Of a DNA stretch of 64,000 nucleotides, positions 10,326 through 21,374 are shown piece after piece. A program made the translations under genes and the position numbers. Within the stretch, counting starts at the first letter, position 1. Each line of letters opens with the position of its first letter. Source of the stretch: an uncultured Pelagibacteraceae bacterium (GTDB lineage: Bacteria > Pseudomonadota > Alphaproteobacteria > Pelagibacterales > Pelagibacteraceae); contig CACMXJ010000003.1 in NCBI GenBank assembly GCA_902617625.1, forward strand, positions 1 through 64,000, written 5' to 3'. The notes under the pieces were generated by a model. That model did no database searches. It was not told where the DNA came from and was given only the letters and a program-made list of their open reading frames with translations.

Positions 10326-10984
10326 AAGAAATTGTATTAGACACAGAAACAACTGGTCTTTCAGTTAAAGAGGGGCATAGAATTGTAGAAATAGGGTGTA
10401 TTGAGTTAGATAATTTAATACCAACAAAAAAAAAATTTCATTGTTATTTAAATCCTGAAAGAAAAGTATCTGAAAAAGCTTTCGAAGTGCATGGATACTC
10501 AGATAGTTTTTTATCAGACAAAATGAAATTTAGAGAAATAGCTGATGATTTTCTAAGATTTATTAAAGATAAAAGATTAATAATTCATAATGCAGAATTT
10601 GATTTATCTCATTTAAATAATGAACTACAGATTGTCGGAAAAAATAAAATTGATAATGAAGTAATAGACACGGTATCACTAGCTAGAAATAAATTTCCTG
10701 GATCCCAAATAAGTTTGGATGCTTTATGCAAAAGATATAGGATAGACAATTCCAAAAGGGTCCAACATACAGCACTTATCGATTGTGATCTGCTAGCCAA
10801 AGTTTATATAAACTTAATCGATCAAAAAGAACCAACTTTAGATTTTAAAAATATAGAAGAAGACGTTTCAAAATTAGGCGCTGAAAAAGTTATTTATTCT
10901 AGAAAAATTATCGAACCATCTCCCGAAGAGCTTGAAAATCATCAAATTTATTTAAAGGCTTCTCTAAAAAAAAACTATTTTTAA
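10322..10984 (+). CDS. dnaQ: DNA polymerase III epsilon subunit
   Basis: 220 aa; EIVLDTETTGLSVKEGHRIVEIGCIEL, IIHNAEFDLSHLN. Confidence 0.96.
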   Translation: MKEIVLDTETTGLSVKEGHRIVEIGCIELDNLIPTKKKFHCYLNPERKVSEKAFEVHGYSDSFLSDKMKFREIADDFLRFIKDKRLIIHNAEFDLSHLNNELQIVGKNKIDNEVIDTVSLARNKFPGSQISLDALCKRYRIDNSKRVQHTALIDCDLLAKVYINLIDQKEPTLDFKNIEEDVSKLGAEKVIYSRKIIEPSPEELENHQIYLKASLKKNYF

Positions 10985-11409
10985 TGTAATCTATCTAAAT
11001 AAAGTTTCGTAAAATCAATTTTTTTCTCTAACTTGATATTAGGAAATCCAGAGTTGTGCATCATATCAGTAAATGATTTTTCTATATCAGAAACAACTGA
11101 ATTAGGCACGTCGCATAATATAATTTTTTCTAAATCTTTTTTTTCTTTAATAGACTCATCAATTTTTATTGCTACTGCGTAAATAATCTCAAAATGAGAT
11201 CTTTTAACTTTGGTGTCTTTGTGTTGAAATTTTAGTGTTATGATTACTTCAATCATTTTATTTTTAAGGGCTATTGATTTGATATCTATATCTAATTGAT
11301 ATTTACCAATATTATTTCCTGCAGACAGGTAAGTTTCAACGTCAGGTGTTTCGCTAGACATATCTTTTATGTATTTTGCTAAAATTTTAAATTTTTCTGT
11401 CATTGTCAT
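10981..11409 (-). CDS. secB: Protein-export chaperone SecB
   Basis: 142 aa; FKILAKYIKDMSSETPDVETYL, C-terminal region DFTKLY; synteny. Confidence 0.9.
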   Translation of the reverse strand: MTMTEKFKILAKYIKDMSSETPDVETYLSAGNNIGKYQLDIDIKSIALKNKMIEVIITLKFQHKDTKVKRSHFEIIYAVAIKIDESIKEKKDLEKIILCDVPNSVVSDIEKSFTDMMHNSGFPNIKLEKKIDFTKLYLDRLH

Positions 11410-11812
11410 CCTCTATATCTTCAAATTCCCCCTCAATAAAATCATTCTTTTTCATCTCTTTATTTTTAAATTTTTTATTAAATCTTCCTAACATTAACTT
11501 TCGTGTTATTGGGACGATTAATAAGAAACCAATCAGGTCAGTTGCAAATCCTGGTATGATTAACAGAACAGCTGCAAATGCTATTGCGGCACCAGAAATT
11601 AATTCGTGGGCTGGAATTTGATTTTTAATTATTTGCATCATTCCAGATCTCAGAGTGTTAATCCCTTCGTATCTGGCGTAGTACACTCCTACAACCGCAG
11701 TAAAAAATACCAAGAATATGGTGCTGAAAGCTCCTATTTGAGACCCGATCTTTATAAAAAGGTAAATCTCTACAATTGGGATTAAAATAACAGCTAAAAG
11801 TACTGTGTTCAT
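11387..11812 (-). CDS. fxsA: FxsA family membrane protein
   Basis: 141 aa; PIVEIYLFIKIGSQIGAFSTIFLVFFTAVVGVYYARYEG, LLIIPGFATDLIGFLLIVP. Confidence 0.9.
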   Translation of the reverse strand: MNTVLLAVILIPIVEIYLFIKIGSQIGAFSTIFLVFFTAVVGVYYARYEGINTLRSGMMQIIKNQIPAHELISGAAIAFAAVLLIIPGFATDLIGFLLIVPITRKLMLGRFNKKFKNKEMKKNDFIEGEFEDIEDDNDRKI

Positions 11813-11869
11813 TTGTCTTTAATGTAATTGTTAGTTGAAATTAATCAACATAGTAATTAAGTTTAGGTT

Positions 11870-12466
11870 ATGAATTATAGTTTTGAGTACATTGATATTA
11901 TTTTATTAGCAATGATTGCTGGCTTCATTTTTTTAAGACTTAGAGGAATTTTAGGTAAAAGAACAGGTTTTGAGGGAAAAGCCTCACCCCAGTTTGAGGA
12001 AATGTTGAAAAATATAAATCCTGAAACAAAAATTAATAAAAAAACTGATTTTGACGAAAATGCAAAAAAAGACTTTTTAAAAGGTGCTAAAATAGCATAC
12101 GAAACTATTATTACAGACTTTGGTGATACTGATAATAAATTGACAACAAGTAAGCCTTTATTAAGCAATAAAATTTACGATCAGTTTAACACTGCACTAA
12201 AAGAAAGAGGTAAAAGAGGTCATCTTGCAGAAATTACTTTTATTGGAGTAAATTCAGCGAATATAAAAGAGCATAAGTATTTAGGAAAAATTTTACAGGT
12301 AACTGTAGAATTTGTAGGTGAAGTAATCACCTGTATTAGAGATAAAGATAAAAAGATAGTTTCTGGAGACCCCGAAAAAATTAAGAAGATTTATGATACC
12401 TGGGTATTTTCAAGAGATACAAGTACTAATAATCCAAATTGGCAGTTAGTTGATACTCTTTCTTAA
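11870..12466 (+). CDS. Tim44/TimA domain protein
   Basis: 198 aa; N-terminal TM segment IDIILLAMIAGFIFLRLRGILGKRTGFE, C-terminal Tim44-like YDTWVFSRDTSTNNPNWQLVDT. Confidence 0.9.
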   Translation: MNYSFEYIDIILLAMIAGFIFLRLRGILGKRTGFEGKASPQFEEMLKNINPETKINKKTDFDENAKKDFLKGAKIAYETIITDFGDTDNKLTTSKPLLSNKIYDQFNTALKERGKRGHLAEITFIGVNSANIKEHKYLGKILQVTVEFVGEVITCIRDKDKKIVSGDPEKIKKIYDTWVFSRDTSTNNPNWQLVDTLS

Positions 12467-12880
12467 TTGAACAGTAATATTTCAGATAAAGACAAAAAGG
12501 ATTGGAAAGACTTTTTAGAAAAAAATGAAAAGTTACCAAATAAAGATTTAGAAAAAAAAGAGAATAAATTTCATATTACTAAATCATTAGATCTTCATGG
12601 TTACACACTTGATGAAGCAAACAAAAAAGTTGAAAGTTTTATAATTGATTGTTTCGATCAAAAAGTTTCCAAAGTTAAAATAGTTACCGGTAAAGGACTG
12701 CATTCTCAAAATGATAAAGACCCATATATTTCAAAGAAATTTGGTATTTTAAGAAATTCTGTTCCTGATTTTATTAAAAATAACCCCAGTTTAATGAAAA
12801 AAATTAAAACTATGACTGATGCTGAAATTGAAGATGGTGGGAGTGGGGCTTTTTATATTTTTTTAAAAAAAAAATTATAA
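12467..12880 (+). CDS. Smr domain protein
   Basis: 137 aa; [33 protein letters not shown] start. Confidence 0.88.
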   Translation: MNSNISDKDKKDWKDFLEKNEKLPNKDLEKKENKFHITKSLDLHGYTLDEANKKVESFIIDCFDQKVSKVKIVTGKGLHSQNDKDPYISKKFGILRNSVPDFIKNNPSLMKKIKTMTDAEIEDGGSGAFYIFLKKKL

Positions 12881-14248
12881 AATAAATTTTGATAGATCTG
12901 TATCTTTGACAAGATTATCAAGATTTTTGTTTATATATTCTTTATTTATTGAGATTTTTTCACCAGATCTGTCAGTTGCAGTGAAACTAATTTCATCAAG
13001 GATTTTCTCTATTATTGTGTGTAATCTTCGAGCTCCTATATTTTCAACAGTTGCATTTACCTCTGACGCAATATTTGCTATTGCATCAATACCATCTTCA
13101 GTAAATTCAAGCTCAACATTCTCAGTCTTTAACAAAGCCACATACTGTTTGATTAAACTAAAATCAGGTTCTTTAAGAATTCTTTTAAAATCCTCACTTG
13201 ATAAAGCCTCTAGTTCAACTCTGATTGGGAGTCTTCCTTGTAACTCGGGGAGTAAATCAGAAGGCTTGGCTAATTGGAAAGCACCAGATGCAATAAATAA
13301 TATATGGTCAGTTTTTATAGGTCCATATTTTGTATTAACAGTTGTTCCCTCAATTAAAGGTAATAAATCTCTCTGTACACCTTCTCTAGATACATCTCCT
13401 CCGACTCTATCTGTCCTTCCAGAAATTTTGTCTATTTCATCTAAGAAAACAATCCCATTATTTTCGGTGGAGATCTTTGCAGCTTTAATTATTTTATCTT
13501 GTTCAATTAACTTATCAGATTCATCATTTATCAAAATTTCGTGAGATTCTTTTACTGTCATTTTTTTCTTTTTTTCCTGCTTGCCCATAGACCTCCCAAG
13601 CATCTCGCCAATATTAATCATTCCTACATTAGCACCTGGCATTCCAGGAATTTCAAATGATGTGCTATTGCCACCACTTTCGCTGACAGCTATTTCTATC
13701 TCGTTATTATCTAGATCACCATCTCTGAGTCTTTTTCTAAAGCTTTCTCTTGTAGCCGTACTTGCTTTTTTCCCAACTAAAGCATCTAATACTTTTTCTT
13801 CAGCTAATTTTTGAGCTTTTGCGTAGACCTCTTTTCTTTTTTTAACTTTTTCCATTGAAATTGCTATTTCAATTAAATCTCTGACAATTTGTTCCACATC
13901 TCTTCCAACATAACCCACCTCAGTAAATCTAGTTGCTTCAACTTTTACAAAAGGAGCCTCTGCTAATTTGGAAAGTCTTCTTGAAATTTCTGTTTTACCA
14001 ACACCCGTTGGCCCAATCATTAAAATATTTTTTGGCAAAACTTCATTTCTCATTTCACCTTTTAAAGCTTGTCTTCTCCATCTGTTTCGCAAGGCAACAG
14101 CAACCGCTCTTTTTGCTTTATTTTGACCAACTACAAACCTGTCTAGTTCAGAGACAATTTCTCTTGGTGATAAGGAGCTTACTAATGAAGCCTCCTCTTT
14201 CTGCTGATCCCCTTTAGGATGCAATTGAGTTACGTTTGATTTATCCAT
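12875..14248 (-). CDS. hslU: ATP-dependent protease ATPase subunit HslU
   Basis: 457 aa; [44 protein letters not shown]-terminus. Confidence 0.98.
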   Translation of the reverse strand: MDKSNVTQLHPKGDQQKEEASLVSSLSPREIVSELDRFVVGQNKAKRAVAVALRNRWRRQALKGEMRNEVLPKNILMIGPTGVGKTEISRRLSKLAEAPFVKVEATRFTEVGYVGRDVEQIVRDLIEIAISMEKVKKRKEVYAKAQKLAEEKVLDALVGKKASTATRESFRKRLRDGDLDNNEIEIAVSESGGNSTSFEIPGMPGANVGMINIGEMLGRSMGKQEKKKKMTVKESHEILINDESDKLIEQDKIIKAAKISTENNGIVFLDEIDKISGRTDRVGGDVSREGVQRDLLPLIEGTTVNTKYGPIKTDHILFIASGAFQLAKPSDLLPELQGRLPIRVELEALSSEDFKRILKEPDFSLIKQYVALLKTENVELEFTEDGIDAIANIASEVNATVENIGARRLHTIIEKILDEISFTATDRSGEKISINKEYINKNLDNLVKDTDLSKFIL

Positions 14249-14763
14249 TATATTTTTTCAACTTTGACATTTTCATTTGTAAATACGCAGATATCAGCTG
14301 CAACTTTTATAGCTTTTTTTGCAACTTCTTCTGCTGATATATTGCTTTCCATTAAAACTTTCCCTGCAGCTAAAGCATAATTACCACCTGAGCCAATGCC
14401 AATAACATCACCCTCAGGTTCTAGAACGTCACCAGTACCTGAAATTATATAACTGTTACTCTTGTCACCTACCGCCATCAGCGCTTCTAATCTTCTTAGA
14501 TATTTATCAGTTCTCCAATCTTTAGCTAACTCTACAGCAGCTCTAGATAAGTTACCTGCATGCTTTTCTAATTTTCCCTCTAATCTCTCAAATAATGTTA
14601 AAGCATCAGCTGTTGATCCAGCAAAACCAGCTACGACATCTCTCTTTTCAATTTTTCTTACTTTTGAGGCAGTGCTTTTTACGACAGTATTGCCCATACT
14701 TACTTGGCCATCACCAGCTACTACCACTTCGTTGTTTTTTCTAACTAACACAATCGTTGTCAT
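14248..14763 (-). CDS. hslV: ATP-dependent protease peptidase subunit HslV
   Basis: 171 aa; [45 protein letters not shown]. Confidence 0.98.
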   Translation of the reverse strand: MTTIVLVRKNNEVVVAGDGQVSMGNTVVKSTASKVRKIEKRDVVAGFAGSTADALTLFERLEGKLEKHAGNLSRAAVELAKDWRTDKYLRRLEALMAVGDKSNSYIISGTGDVLEPEGDVIGIGSGGNYALAAGKVLMESNISAEEVAKKAIKVAADICVFTNENVKVEKI

Positions 14764-14854
14764 AGCTTATAAATGGATACTAAATTTGATACTTCAAGCC
14801 CAGGTTTAGTATTATTGCCATTATTGAATAATATATGTATACCTGTTTTTAATT

Positions 14855-15445
14855 ATGAAGCGTAAAGGCAAAATAAGCAGGAAAACAAAAGAAACAAGCA
14901 TTAGTGTTGATTTAAATATTGACGGTAAAGGTAAATACAAAATTGACACGGGAATAGGTTTTTTAAACCACATGCTTGAGCAACTATCTAAGCATTCCTC
15001 AATAGACATGAATATAAAAGCTAAAGGCGACACTCATATTGATCTACATCACACAACCGAAGATACAGGAATTGCTATTGGTGAAGCTTTGAAAAAAGCA
15101 CTAAAAAAATCTATTGGAATTAGAAGATATGCTCACGCAATGATCCCAATGGACGAAACTTTATCACGTGTAGCTATTGATATTTCAAATAGACCCTATT
15201 TAATTTGGAAAGTAAATTTAAAAGTAGAAAAGCTTGGCGAGATGGATACAGAACTTTTTAAAGAATGGTTTCAAGCGTTTTCTCAAGCTGCTGGAATTAC
15301 TCTTCACGTTGAAAATATTTATGGTGACAATAGTCACCACATTATCGAGTCTTGCTATAAAGGATTAGCGAGATCTTTAAGAACTGCATTGGAAATAGAT
15401 CCTAGGAATAAAAAAACCATTCCTTCTACAAAAGGTTCTTTATAA
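14855..15445 (+). CDS. hisB: Imidazoleglycerol-phosphate dehydratase
   Basis: 196 aa; [34 protein letters not shown]. Confidence 0.97.
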   Translation: MKRKGKISRKTKETSISVDLNIDGKGKYKIDTGIGFLNHMLEQLSKHSSIDMNIKAKGDTHIDLHHTTEDTGIAIGEALKKALKKSIGIRRYAHAMIPMDETLSRVAIDISNRPYLIWKVNLKVEKLGEMDTELFKEWFQAFSQAAGITLHVENIYGDNSHHIIESCYKGLARSLRTALEIDPRNKKTIPSTKGSL

Positions 15446-15450
15446 GTTTA

Positions 15451-16077
15451 ATGAACGTCACAATTGTTGATTATAAATCGGGCAATATAAGCTCGGTAAT
15501 AAACTCTTTTAGAGAAGTTGCAAAAGAAAAAGTAACTATCGAGGTTACCTCAGATTTAAATAAGATAAAATCAAGTGACAAAGTAGTTTTGCCAGGGCAG
15601 GGCTCATTTAAAAGTTGTGTGGATGCCTTGAGTGAAATTAAAGGTCTCACAGATACTTTAAATGAATTTGTAATAAATTATAAAAAACCTTTACTTGGAA
15701 TTTGTGTTGGCTTGCAGATGTTTGCTGATGTTGGTTATGAAGAAATTGAAACTAAAGGCTTAGGATGGATTTCAGGAAAAGTTTCAAAAATAGATAATCA
15801 GAACGGTAAGTATAAACTTCCTCATATTGGTTGGAATCAAATCAATATTGTCAAAGATAGTAAAATTTTTAAAGATATAGAAAATAATTCTCATATGTAT
15901 TTTGTTCATAGTTATGAATTTGTTCCAAATGATAAAAAAGTGATTTCAGCAACAACAGATTATTCATCAAATATTGTTTGCTCTGTTGAAAAAGAAAATA
16001 TTTTTGGAACCCAATTTCATCCAGAGAAGAGTGATAGGATTGGGCTTAAAATAATTGATAATTTTATAAGTTTGTAA
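15451..16077 (+). CDS. hisH: Imidazole glycerol phosphate synthase subunit HisH
   Basis: 208 aa; VDYKSGNISSV, LLGICVGLQMFAD, FGTQFHPEKS. Confidence 0.97.
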   Translation: MNVTIVDYKSGNISSVINSFREVAKEKVTIEVTSDLNKIKSSDKVVLPGQGSFKSCVDALSEIKGLTDTLNEFVINYKKPLLGICVGLQMFADVGYEEIETKGLGWISGKVSKIDNQNGKYKLPHIGWNQINIVKDSKIFKDIENNSHMYFVHSYEFVPNDKKVISATTDYSSNIVCSVEKENIFGTQFHPEKSDRIGLKIIDNFISL

Positions 16078-16078
16078 A

Positions 16079-16795
16079 ATGAAAATATTTCCCGCAATAG
16101 ATATTAAAGATAAAAAGTGTGTAAGATTAGTTAAAGGAGATTTTGATAATAAAACTGAGTATGAAATGTCTCCAATTGAACAAGCAGGAAAATATAAAGA
16201 TCATGGATTTAAAAATTTACACATAGTTGATTTAGATGGTGCTTTAACTGGTGAAACAGTAAATTTAGATATTATTCAGGATATAATTGGTAAATTTAAT
16301 TTAAAGGTTGAGGTTGGTGGTGGCATTAGAAATTCTGATAGCATTCAAAAATACATTGATGCTGGTGTAGAGAAAGTCATTCTTGGAAGTGCTGCTATTA
16401 AAGACAAGAACTTTTTAAAAGAATCTTGTGAAAAATTTCCAAATAAAATTGCATTAGGTTTAGATGCTAAAGACGGGTATTTGTCAGTATCTGGATGGAA
16501 AGAAAGTTCTAATCAATTAACTTTAGAGTATTTAAAAGAGGTCAATGAATATGGTGTTAGTAGATTAATTTATACTGATATTGAGAGAGATGGTATGAAG
16601 CAAAGTCCAAATTTTAATGAAACAATGAAAGTTGCTACGATGTCAAAGTGTCCTGTAATTATATCAGGTGGTGTTTCATCAATAGATGATATTAAAAAAG
16701 CGAGGAATTTAAAAAATGTTGAGGGTATAATAGTTGGTAAAGCTATTTATGATGGAGATATAAAATTAGAGGAATTAGTAAAAGAAGATGCTTAA
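16079..16795 (+). CDS. hisA: Phosphoribosylformimino-5-aminoimidazole carboxamide ribotide isomerase
   Basis: 238 aa; [38 protein letters not shown]. Confidence 0.97.
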   Translation: MKIFPAIDIKDKKCVRLVKGDFDNKTEYEMSPIEQAGKYKDHGFKNLHIVDLDGALTGETVNLDIIQDIIGKFNLKVEVGGGIRNSDSIQKYIDAGVEKVILGSAAIKDKNFLKESCEKFPNKIALGLDAKDGYLSVSGWKESSNQLTLEYLKEVNEYGVSRLIYTDIERDGMKQSPNFNETMKVATMSKCPVIISGGVSSIDDIKKARNLKNVEGIIVGKAIYDGDIKLEELVKEDA

Positions 16796-17543
16796 AAACA
16801 GAATAATACCTTGTTTAGACGTAAAAAATGGTCGTGTTGTTAAAGGTATAAACTTTGTTGATCTAAAAGATGCAGGAGACCCTGTGGAACAAGCCAAAAT
16901 TTATAGCGATGGTGGAGCAGATGAAATTTGTTTTTTAGATATTACTGCTTCAAATGAAAATAGAGATACTATTTACGATGTTGTGGAGAAAACTTCAAAA
17001 AAATGTTTCGTGCCATTAACTGTAGGAGGTGGTGTTAGAAATATTGAGGATATTAACAAATTACTTAATTGTGGGGCTGATAAAGTTTCCATAAACACTG
17101 CAGCAGTTGAAAATTCAAAAGTTGTTATCGATAGTTCAAAAAAATTTGGGTCTCAGTGCATTGTAGTTGCAATTGATGCAAAAAAAAATGGAGATAAGTG
17201 GGAAGTGTTTACTCACGGAGGAAGAAATAATAGTGGTATTGATGCGTTGGAGTACGCTGAACAAATGGAAAAAAACGGTGCAGGGGAGTTATTAGTAACT
17301 TCTATGGATAGAGATGGAACACAAGTAGGTTATGATATTGATCTAATGTCAGGAATTTCATCTAGAGTAAATATCCCAGTTATCGCATCAGGTGGCGTAG
17401 GTAATTTAGATCACCTAGTGGATGGAATTAAATTAGGAAAAGCTAGCGCTGTTCTTGCGGCTTCAATATTTCACTATGGAAAACACTCGGTAAAAGAAGC
17501 CAAGGATTATTTGGACTCAAAAGGAATACCTGTTAGAATTTAA
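16788..17543 (+). CDS. hisF: Imidazole glycerol phosphate synthase subunit HisF
   Basis: 251 aa; [32 protein letters not shown]. Confidence 0.98.
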   Translation: MLKNRIIPCLDVKNGRVVKGINFVDLKDAGDPVEQAKIYSDGGADEICFLDITASNENRDTIYDVVEKTSKKCFVPLTVGGGVRNIEDINKLLNCGADKVSINTAAVENSKVVIDSSKKFGSQCIVVAIDAKKNGDKWEVFTHGGRNNSGIDALEYAEQMEKNGAGELLVTSMDRDGTQVGYDIDLMSGISSRVNIPVIASGGVGNLDHLVDGIKLGKASAVLAASIFHYGKHSVKEAKDYLDSKGIPVRI

Positions 17544-17544
17544 T

Positions 17545-17817
17545 ATGCTCAATACTTTAGAAAGTTTATTTAATCTTGCAAGAGAGCGAAAAAAAACTCC
17601 AGTAGATGGTTCTTACACTAATAAATTGCTTAGTGATAAATCGTTGAGCAAAGAAAAGATCCTAGAAGAAATTAATGAACTTATTGAAGCGGTAGAAAAA
17701 AATTCAAATAAAATTCATGAAGCAGCTGATGTTTTCTATCATCTGATAATGTATCTAGAGGCAAATGATGTGAAAATTGAAGATGTAATGGAAGAACTAA
17801 ACAAAAGAAAAAAATGA
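17545..17817 (+). CDS. hisE: Phosphoribosyl-ATP pyrophosphatase
   Basis: 90 aa; EEINELIEAVE..HEAADVFYHLIMYLEANDV; follows hisF. Confidence 0.93.
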   Translation: MLNTLESLFNLARERKKTPVDGSYTNKLLSDKSLSKEKILEEINELIEAVEKNSNKIHEAADVFYHLIMYLEANDVKIEDVMEELNKRKK

Positions 17818-18179
17818 GTTACGATGATAATAATATTTTTGCAAAAATATTAAGGGGAGAAATTCCTTGTAAAAAGATTTACGAGGATGATCACGTTTTG
17901 TCATTTCATGATATTAACCCACAAAAAAAAATTCATGTATTGGTAATACCTAAAGGAAAATATATTGATCTCGATGATTTTAGTCAAAACGCCTCTCCAG
18001 AGGAAATGGTTGGTTTATTTAAGGGTATAAACCTAGTTGCTAAAAAACTTGGGATATCAGTTGACGGTGGTAAAGGTTATCGAGCTTTAGTTAATATTTC
18101 TGAACACGGTGGTCAAGAGGTACCTCATTTACATTTTCATCTATTTGGAGGTGAAAAAGTTGGAAAGATGGTGGAGTGA
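17814..18179 (+). CDS. HIT family protein (HinT-like)
   Basis: 121 aa; NIFAKILRGEIPCKKIYEDD, GGQEVPHLHFHLFGG. Confidence 0.95.
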   Translation: MSYDDNNIFAKILRGEIPCKKIYEDDHVLSFHDINPQKKIHVLVIPKGKYIDLDDFSQNASPEEMVGLFKGINLVAKKLGISVDGGKGYRALVNISEHGGQEVPHLHFHLFGGEKVGKMVE

Positions 18180-18679
18180 GCATTAAAGTTGAAAGAAATT
18201 ATTTAGAAATTAACTCACTTAAAGACTTAAAAAAATCAAAATTTTCTCCAGATGATTGCTTAATTGATCTTAGTGATCCAACAGATTTTCAAATAAATAA
18301 ATTTTTTTATAAAAAAATCGGTAAAGAACATCGATGGACTGATCGATTAGTTTGGACAGATAAACAGTGGGTGGAATATATTTCTGACCAAAAGGTAAAA
18401 ACCTACATTCTTAAAAAAGCTGATGATATGGCTGGATATTTTGAACTTATTTTCCATAAGGAAAAAAAGGAGACAGAAATTGCTTATTTGGGTTTACTCA
18501 AAGAGTATCAAAATAAAAAATTAGGCTCTTTCCTTTTAACATCAGCTATAGAAAATTCTTTTTCTGAAAATACTAATAGAGTCTGGGTACATACTTGTTC
18601 TTTAGATCATAAAAATGCATTAAATAATTATATTTCAAGGGGCATGAGAGTCTATAAAACAGAATCTGTTTCAATTTAA
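18176..18679 (+). CDS. GNAT family N-acetyltransferase
   Basis: 167 aa; EIAYLGLLKEYQNKKLGSFLLTSAIENSF, RVWVHTCSLDHKNALNNYISRGM. Confidence 0.85.
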   Translation: MSIKVERNYLEINSLKDLKKSKFSPDDCLIDLSDPTDFQINKFFYKKIGKEHRWTDRLVWTDKQWVEYISDQKVKTYILKKADDMAGYFELIFHKEKKETEIAYLGLLKEYQNKKLGSFLLTSAIENSFSENTNRVWVHTCSLDHKNALNNYISRGMRVYKTESVSI

Positions 18680-19227
18680 TTTTGTTGAGGTAAATCAAAT
18701 AAATTACTATTTAATTTTTGATTTTTTTTGACCGAATCTAAAAAAGTGATACTAAGATTTTGATAAATATCTGTAGTTTGCCAACCGATCAAACTAAGAG
18801 TTTTATAATCAAAGAAAATATTCACCTCAAAATCTTCTTCAAAAAATTTAAAATTTACAAATTTATTATCTAGGATTCTTTCATTCAAATTTTCGATCTT
18901 ATTAATTAAAAATTTTTTATTTAATATTAAATTTAATGGTGTTCGTTTAAGGGGATATAGGTAATAGCTACTATTAGTTTTTATGACTATAGATTTTCCA
19001 TTGGAAACTAAAATTTTGTTATTTTTCAAATTATATTTACAAAATATTTTTTGTGGGTATGAAAGAGCGCAATGGCCATTTTCTGTTTTACCATTAACGT
19101 TTTGCTCAAAATTAAATGTCAAGTTATTAGTAGTTTCTAGATTTTGAATAATTTTTTGTTTAACATTTGCTGAAGCCTCAACAATTGAGAATAAAAGAAA
19201 TAAAAAAATTAATTTATTAATCATCAA
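18676..19227 (-). CDS. lolA: Outer-membrane lipoprotein carrier protein LolA family
   Basis: 183 aa; signal peptide, NLTFNFEQNVNGKTENGHCALSYPQKIFCKY; downstream of ftsK. Confidence 0.82.
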   Translation of the reverse strand: MMINKLIFLFLLFSIVEASANVKQKIIQNLETTNNLTFNFEQNVNGKTENGHCALSYPQKIFCKYNLKNNKILVSNGKSIVIKTNSSYYLYPLKRTPLNLILNKKFLINKIENLNERILDNKFVNFKFFEEDFEVNIFFDYKTLSLIGWQTTDIYQNLSITFLDSVKKNQKLNSNLFDLPQQN

Positions 19228-21344
19228 AGAACATCACGTTTTCCTACATGATTGGCCTTACTCACAACTCCCTCTTCTTCCATCATATCAATTATTCTTG
19301 CTGCTCGATTATATCCTATTTGTAGTTTTCTTTGTAAAAAAGACGTTGACGCTTTACCTTCAGTTTTTATTATCTCTACTGCTGTTTCATAAAGTTCATC
19401 CTTATCACCAATATTTTTAGATCCATCACCTATTTCTTTTTCATCTGCGAAATTTAGAATTTCGTCCACATAATCTGGTTCTGCTTGAGATCTTAAAAAA
19501 TTGTTAATATTTTCAATCTCATTGTCAGATACAAATGGTGCATGTATTCTTATAACTCTATTAGCAGATGACATATACAACATATCGCCTTTACCCAATA
19601 ATTGTTCAGCACCTTGTTCTCCTAATATAGTTCTACTGTCTATTTTAGATGTAACTTGGAAAGATATTCGTGTAGGAAAGTTTGCTTTAATTGTTCCCGT
19701 AATAACATCAACACTCGGTCTTTGAGTAGCCATGATAATGTGTATTCCAGCTGCCCTTGCCATCTGAGATAATTTTTGAATATAGTTTTCAATTTCTTTT
19801 CCTGCCACTAACATTAAATCAGACATTTCATCGACCACTACGACTATATACGGCATTGGAAGTTTATGTTTTGAGTTATAGCCATCTATATTTCTAACTC
19901 CTTCCTTAGTCATTAATCTGTATCTACTTTCCATCTCTTTAACCACCCAGCCTAAAACTGAGGCTGCCTTTTTTGCTTCTGTTATCACTGGACATAAAAG
20001 ATGAGGTACACCTTCATATGTTGATAGTTCAAGCATTTTAGGATCAATCAAAATAAATTTACATCTCTCAGGAGTATGTCGGTAAAGCAGTGATAATATT
20101 ATTGTGTTTATGCAAACCGATTTTCCAGACCCCGTTGTTCCAGCTATTAACAAGTGAGGCATTGAAGATAAATCGCCAACTATTGGGTTTCCAGATATAC
20201 TTTTACCTAAAGCGATCGGTAATTTAATTTCTTTTTTCTTGAAGTCAGAGTTATTCAAAATCTCACTCAAATAAACATTTTCTCTTGATGAATTAGGTAA
20301 TTCAATTCCAACTGTGTTACTTCCCGGAATGGTCGAAATTCTTGCTGACTCTGAACTTGTATTTCTCGCAATATCATCAGATAGATTTATAATCTTTGAA
20401 ACCTTTACACCAGCAGCAGGTTCAAATTCATTCAATGTGACTACTGGTCCATGACTTATTTTTTTGATTTTTCCATTAACACCAAAGTCTAATAATATTT
20501 TTTCTAAAAATTCAGGATCACTTAATTCGTTTTTTTCAGAATTCTCCCTTTCCTTTTTGGACAGAATTTTAAGTAAATCCAGGCTAGGCAATTTAAATTT
20601 TTGTATTTCAGTTTTTTTTATTTCATCGGCTTTTATAAAAGGTAAATCCTCTTGGATTAAATTTTTAATTTCCTCTTGTGGAATATATTCATTAATAACC
20701 TCACTCTTGTCTGTATAATTTTTATTATTTTTAGGACTGAGAAAATTAGTTTTTTTAACAAAATTAAAAAATTTCTTAAGACTAAAATTTACACTAAACA
20801 AAAAAAGTGCGATTATTAAGATGATTAATAAATAATAGGATATATTTTCGTTCAAAATTATTAAAGTTTTAAAAAAATTTTCATTTAAATAGTTTCCTAT
20901 AAAACCCCCATTACCATTAATAAAAAGGGCAAAAGTGGTATTATAAAAATTATTTAAAAATAGTGATCCAAAAATTGAATATAAAATTGAATAAAAAATA
21001 TTTTCAATTATTAAAAAAAAATCTTTTCTTAAAATGATATTTATACCAGTAAAAATTAGAGTTAATGAGACCAAATAAGAGACTAAACCGATTGATTGAA
21101 AAAAAACATCAGAAATATAACTTCCCCTAAAGCCCAAAAGATTTTTTATTTCCTTATTTTCAGGAAATATAAAATTTGGATCATCTGGAGAATATGAAAC
21201 CAATGAGACAAACAAAAAGATACCTGCAGACAATATTAGAAAACCAAATACTTCTGTTAACCTTTTAGCAATAAAAATAAGAGATATATTAACTATTTTT
21301 TTTATGTTCATATTAAGTGAATCAAATTTATCACTTTGTATCAT
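19224..21344 (-). CDS. ftsK: DNA translocase FtsK
   Basis: 706 aa; N-terminal TM segments; PHLLIAGTTGSGKSVCINTIILSLLY; C-terminal gamma domain LQRKLQIGYNRAARIIDMMEEEGVVS. Confidence 0.97.
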   Translation of the reverse strand: MIQSDKFDSLNMNIKKIVNISLIFIAKRLTEVFGFLILSAGIFLFVSLVSYSPDDPNFIFPENKEIKNLLGFRGSYISDVFFQSIGLVSYLVSLTLIFTGINIILRKDFFLIIENIFYSILYSIFGSLFLNNFYNTTFALFINGNGGFIGNYLNENFFKTLIILNENISYYLLIILIIALFLFSVNFSLKKFFNFVKKTNFLSPKNNKNYTDKSEVINEYIPQEEIKNLIQEDLPFIKADEIKKTEIQKFKLPSLDLLKILSKKERENSEKNELSDPEFLEKILLDFGVNGKIKKISHGPVVTLNEFEPAAGVKVSKIINLSDDIARNTSSESARISTIPGSNTVGIELPNSSRENVYLSEILNNSDFKKKEIKLPIALGKSISGNPIVGDLSSMPHLLIAGTTGSGKSVCINTIILSLLYRHTPERCKFILIDPKMLELSTYEGVPHLLCPVITEAKKAASVLGWVVKEMESRYRLMTKEGVRNIDGYNSKHKLPMPYIVVVVDEMSDLMLVAGKEIENYIQKLSQMARAAGIHIIMATQRPSVDVITGTIKANFPTRISFQVTSKIDSRTILGEQGAEQLLGKGDMLYMSSANRVIRIHAPFVSDNEIENINNFLRSQAEPDYVDEILNFADEKEIGDGSKNIGDKDELYETAVEIIKTEGKASTSFLQRKLQIGYNRAARIIDMMEEEGVVSKANHVGKRDVL

Positions 21345-21374
21345 CTAATTTTTCTTGTTAAAATTAAATTTATT

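Noticed and set aside
12906-13544. Long plus-strand ORF antisense to hslU (and similar antisense ORFs at 1446, 2149, 3721, 4318, 7947, 8245, 24719, 31920, 44822, 60860, 62570 etc.)
   Set aside because: Each lies opposite a confidently identified conserved gene, with low-complexity Ser/Phe/Leu/Ile-rich translations typical of shadow ORFs.
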